A DNA stretch of 64,000 bases from Emmonsiellopsis sp. PD_33 (taxonomy: Eukaryota; Ascomycota; Eurotiomycetes; Onygenales; Ajellomycetaceae). Below, piece by piece: positions 63,766 through 64,000 of the stretch (position 1 is the stretch's first letter; every line of letters begins with the position of its first letter). The stretch spans positions 1 to 64,000 of the forward strand of contig JANTQF010000002.1 of assembly GCA_032988165.1 (NCBI GenBank). Reading direction: 5' to 3'. Position numbers and translations under genes: made by a program. The notes beneath the pieces were generated by a model, which saw nothing but the letters and a program-made list of their open reading frames with translations, was not told the DNA's origin and searched no databases.

Positions 63766-64000
63766 GGCTGCGCTTCTCCTCTGTGTAGGTTTCGGGTCCG
63801 GCCTTCTTCGTGGTTGCGTGGGCGGGGGCTTTTTCTTAGCTAAGGAGGGTTGCACAAAGCGGGCTATGGAATATCGTATAGGTTGGCTGGTAGTGGGAAC
63901 ATGATTGAGGGATAGAGAACTCAAGGGGAGGCCGTAAGGTGTGGTGGAGACATAAGGGGGTCGAAAGATGTGTTGTTTGTCATTGGTGTTATGCAGAATA
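63766..64000. promoter_or_regulatory. 5' flank of the WD40 gene
   Basis: The last 235 bases lie upstream of the minus-strand WD40 gene and form its leader and part of its promoter. No other feature seen before the window ends. Confidence 0.45.

Overview
The window is nuclear DNA of a filamentous ascomycete. The best guess is Eurotiomycetes, Aspergillus-like. Support comes from many short introns (about 50-90 nt, GTATGT/GTGAGT donors, CTAAC/CTAAT branch sites), compact genes on both strands, a canonical mitochondrial ATP synthase beta gene, a peroxisomal acyl-CoA synthetase, a GH6 cellulase, cytochrome P450s and a fungal NLR. No rRNA, tRNA, CRISPR array or intact transposon was found. Exon boundaries were derived by hand from splice motifs, reading frame and family resemblance; they are models, not transcript-backed.

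Layout. 1-8 kb: a DUF7730-type protein, then a large minus-strand NLR (phosphorylase-like domain, NACHT, ankyrin) with a decayed partial copy just downstream of its 3' end. 8-14 kb: a PAQR/AdipoR membrane protein, a microsatellite-rich spacer, and a long-chain acyl-CoA synthetase ending in a PTS1-like AKL. 15-28 kb: an orphan membrane glycoprotein, a Mid2-like single-pass surface protein, ER membrane complex subunit EMC7, a WW-domain protein with low-complexity tail, and a YhhN/TMEM86 lysoplasmalogenase-like protein. 28.8-32.6 kb: a GH6 cellobiohydrolase, then a broken and an apparently intact kinase-like gene. 33.3-43.3 kb: five adjacent oxidative/hydrolytic genes (P450, P450, SDR, alpha/beta-hydrolase, Baeyer-Villiger monooxygenase). 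44-49 kb: core genes for glycogen branching enzyme and ATP synthase beta. 50-64 kb: an F-box/ankyrin protein, a Dal5-like MFS permease, an F-box-like protein with acidic tract, and a WD40 protein with SUMO-interaction-like motifs.

How genes may work together. The strongest functional grouping is 33.3-43.3 kb. P450 hydroxylation, alcohol oxidation by the SDR, oxygen insertion by the EthA-like BVMO and ester cleavage by the hydrolase form a coherent carbon-skeleton degradation or tailoring route. There is no backbone synthase. The hydrolase and BVMO share a 458-bp divergent promoter carrying two near-identical 12-bp elements. The NLR with its decayed copy, and the kinase-like pair, look like fast-turnover accessory loci; the flanking genes are mostly housekeeping.
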